Assembly (NCBI GenBank): GCA_013695245.1
Contig: JACDAW010000246.1
Coordinates: forward strand, 1-7,608
DNA length: 7,608 nt
Direction: 5' to 3'
Source of the DNA: Pyrinomonadaceae bacterium
GTDB lineage: Bacteria; Acidobacteriota; Blastocatellia; Pyrinomonadales; Pyrinomonadaceae
Positions 6,986-7,608 of this stretch are shown here, piece after piece. The first letter of the stretch is position 1, and each line of letters opens with the position of its first letter. A model generated the notes under the pieces. It was not told the DNA's origin. It did no database searches and saw only the letters and a list, made by a program, of their open reading frames with translations. Both the position numbers and the translations under genes were made by a program.

Positions 6986-7015
6986 TTGACTTAAACGCAC
7001 GTTCGGGAATAGACT
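6986..7015 (+). promoter_or_regulatory. Candidate sigma-70-type promoter after secF
   Basis: TTGACT (6986-6991, five of six consensus bases) and TAGACT (7010-7015, four of six) are 18 bp apart. The expected start of transcription is about 7021-7024, roughly 10-13 nt before the first base of the long closing helix of the putative structured RNA (7034). This promoter would drive that RNA and, if transcription continues, the TonB-family gene. The best promoter-like sequence noticed in the window. Confidence 0.55.
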
Positions 7016-7033
7016 GCGCGTGTTGCTGGCCAA

Positions 7034-7215
7034 TTGAATAAGGAAGCGGAACGCGCCCGGATGTTTTACGTTTTTGTAAACGGGATGAACGGGCGTGCTG
7101 TGCGCATTAGACTCAAGCGGCTCGGCTCCAAGTCATTCTCGTAGTGGCAGGACGCGCGTTTCCCGAAAGCGCGCGAGAAATCCCAAGTCTATCGCCACTG
7201 CTTCCCCTTATTTAA
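7034..7215 (+). ncRNA. Putative structured RNA or structured 5' leader, class unknown
   Basis: The ends pair: 7034-7047 (TTGAATAAGGAAGC) with 7200-7215, 14 pairs including one G-U and interrupted only by two unpaired C at 7204-7205. Enclosed is a hairpin with outer stem 7052-7059/7090-7097 (8 pairs, one G-U), an asymmetric internal loop, and an inner stem 7063-7069/7076-7081 with loop GTTTTT. A second domain offers TTCTCG (7136-7141) with CGAGAA (7174-7179), CGCGC (7153-7157) with GCGCG (7169-7173) and TTT/AAA. AGTGGC (7143-7148) with GCCACT (7194-7199) either replaces these or adds a pseudoknot. TAGACT (7108-7113) can pair with AGTCTA (7186-7191). A promoter lies just upstream. Length and paired ends recall 6S RNA, but the branched fold does not fit its rod shape, and I recognise no riboswitch core. 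It may be a free small RNA or the leader of the TonB gene. Between 7216 and 7312 I see only a small A+T hairpin (TTTCTT 7218-7223 with AAGAAA 7227-7232) and GAAGC/GCTTC (7279-7283/7291-7295). Confidence 0.45.
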
Positions 7216-7312
7216 AGTTTCTTATTAAGAAAAAGCTGAATTGAACGAACGTTTAAATTAGCGGCATTCAAAAATTCTGAAGCCCCTGCTGCTTCCACTC
7301 GGCACCGGAAAG

Positions 7313-7318
7313 GGAGGG
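7313..7318 (+). promoter_or_regulatory. Strong Shine-Dalgarno sequence deciding the GTG start at 7327
   Basis: GGAGGG at 7313-7318, within AGGGAGGG, ends 8 nt before the GTG at 7327. It is the only strong ribosome-binding site in the window and supports GTG as the start of the TonB-family protein. Confidence 0.8.
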
Positions 7319-7326
7319 TAACGAAA

Positions 7327-7608
7327 GTGTTTGAATCTTCGTTAGTAGAGTCCGGTTCGCATAAGCAAGACTATGCCCGCAAGGGTTCGTTCTTCGCTGG
7401 CACGCTCATTATCTACACGGTTTTGTTAGGCAGCGCGTTCGTCGCGCTCGTCTATGCGTATGACGCGCACCTTGATAATCAAAACGTCGAACTGCTCGCG
7501 GAACTAGCACCGCCCGTCGTGGCAAACGATCCGCCGCCGGAGCCGGAGCAGCAGCAACAACGGCAAGCTCCCGCAACCCAGCCGGAAGTGGCCACGCGCA
7601 CGCAGATG
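7327..7608 (+). CDS. TonB-family energy transducer, N-terminal part (partial)
   Basis: The window ends inside this gene; 94 codons are visible from GTG 7327. The protein starts MFESSLVESGSHKQ, has a short basic cytoplasmic segment (KQDYARKG), one transmembrane helix (about 22-44, from SFFAGTLIIYT to ALVYAY), and then a periplasmic region that becomes Pro/Glu/Gln-rich (from about 63: APPV, then DPPPEPEQQQQ). This N-in, single-anchor, proline-rich layout is that of TonB proteins, which carry energy from ExbB-ExbD to outer-membrane transporters. The C-terminal TonB domain that would settle the call lies beyond the window. I recall similar starts in acidobacterial TonB proteins, but cannot check this. 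It is preceded by a promoter and a putative structured RNA at 7034-7215, so a leader of about 300 nt is likely. Confidence 0.7.
   Translation, partial: MFESSLVESGSHKQDYARKGSFFAGTLIIYTVLLGSAFVALVYAYDAHLDNQNVELLAELAPPVVANDPPPEPEQQQQRQAPATQPEVATRTQM

Noticed and set aside
6428..6994. 188-codon plus-strand frame overlapping secF and running past its stop
   Set aside because: Arg/His/Phe-rich product in an alternative frame of a conserved membrane protein; no homology features.
7034..7215. Cobalamin riboswitch or 6S RNA
   Set aside because: GCCACTG and AATAAGGAA recall cobalamin-riboswitch words, but the core and the B12 box are absent. The length and paired ends suit 6S RNA, but the branched helices do not form its rod with a central bubble; kept only as an unassigned structured RNA.

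Overview
This window reads as an ordinary chromosomal housekeeping segment of a moderately GC-rich Gram-negative-type bacterium. A TonB-family energy transducer implies an outer membrane. The style of the genes (a TonB protein starting MFESSLVESGSHK, a glycine-rich loop in the Der KH domain, almost no Shine-Dalgarno sequences) suggests Acidobacteriota, perhaps Blastocatellia. That placement is inferred from memory of family style, not from an alignment. There are no transposases, integrases, CRISPR arrays, tRNA or rRNA genes.

Layout. Positions 1-99 hold the last 32 codons of a PP2C/SpoIIE-type phosphatase on the plus strand. It converges, with a 17-bp gap, on yraN (117-659, minus), a small PD-(D/E)XK nuclease-fold protein. 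A 236-bp divergent intergenic region follows, with a 9-bp inverted repeat and a plausible promoter. From there a plus-strand block runs through der (ribosome-assembly double GTPase), tgt (tRNA-guanine transglycosylase), yajC, secD and secF. The tgt-yajC-secD-secF order is the classical one; der occupies the side where queA sits in enterobacteria. Gaps within the block are about 44-106 bp, so co-transcription is likely but internal promoters are possible. SecD, SecF and YajC form the proton-driven membrane accessory complex of the Sec translocon; Der and Tgt serve ribosome maturation and tRNA modification.

Two non-coding stretches stand out. The secD-secF gap is almost filled by an imperfect palindrome (5776-5852) made of 7-9-nt units. 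It can fold into a 21-bp stem with one bulged base that ends 9 nt before the secF ATG. The 367-bp gap after secF contains a good sigma-70-like promoter (6986-7015). It is followed by a segment of about 180 nt whose ends pair with each other (7034-7047 with 7200-7215) and which encloses further stable helices, so it looks like a structured RNA. I cannot assign it to a known class; it may be a free small RNA or the leader of the next gene. That gene, a TonB-family protein starting at a GTG at 7327 behind a strong Shine-Dalgarno sequence, is cut off by the window end.
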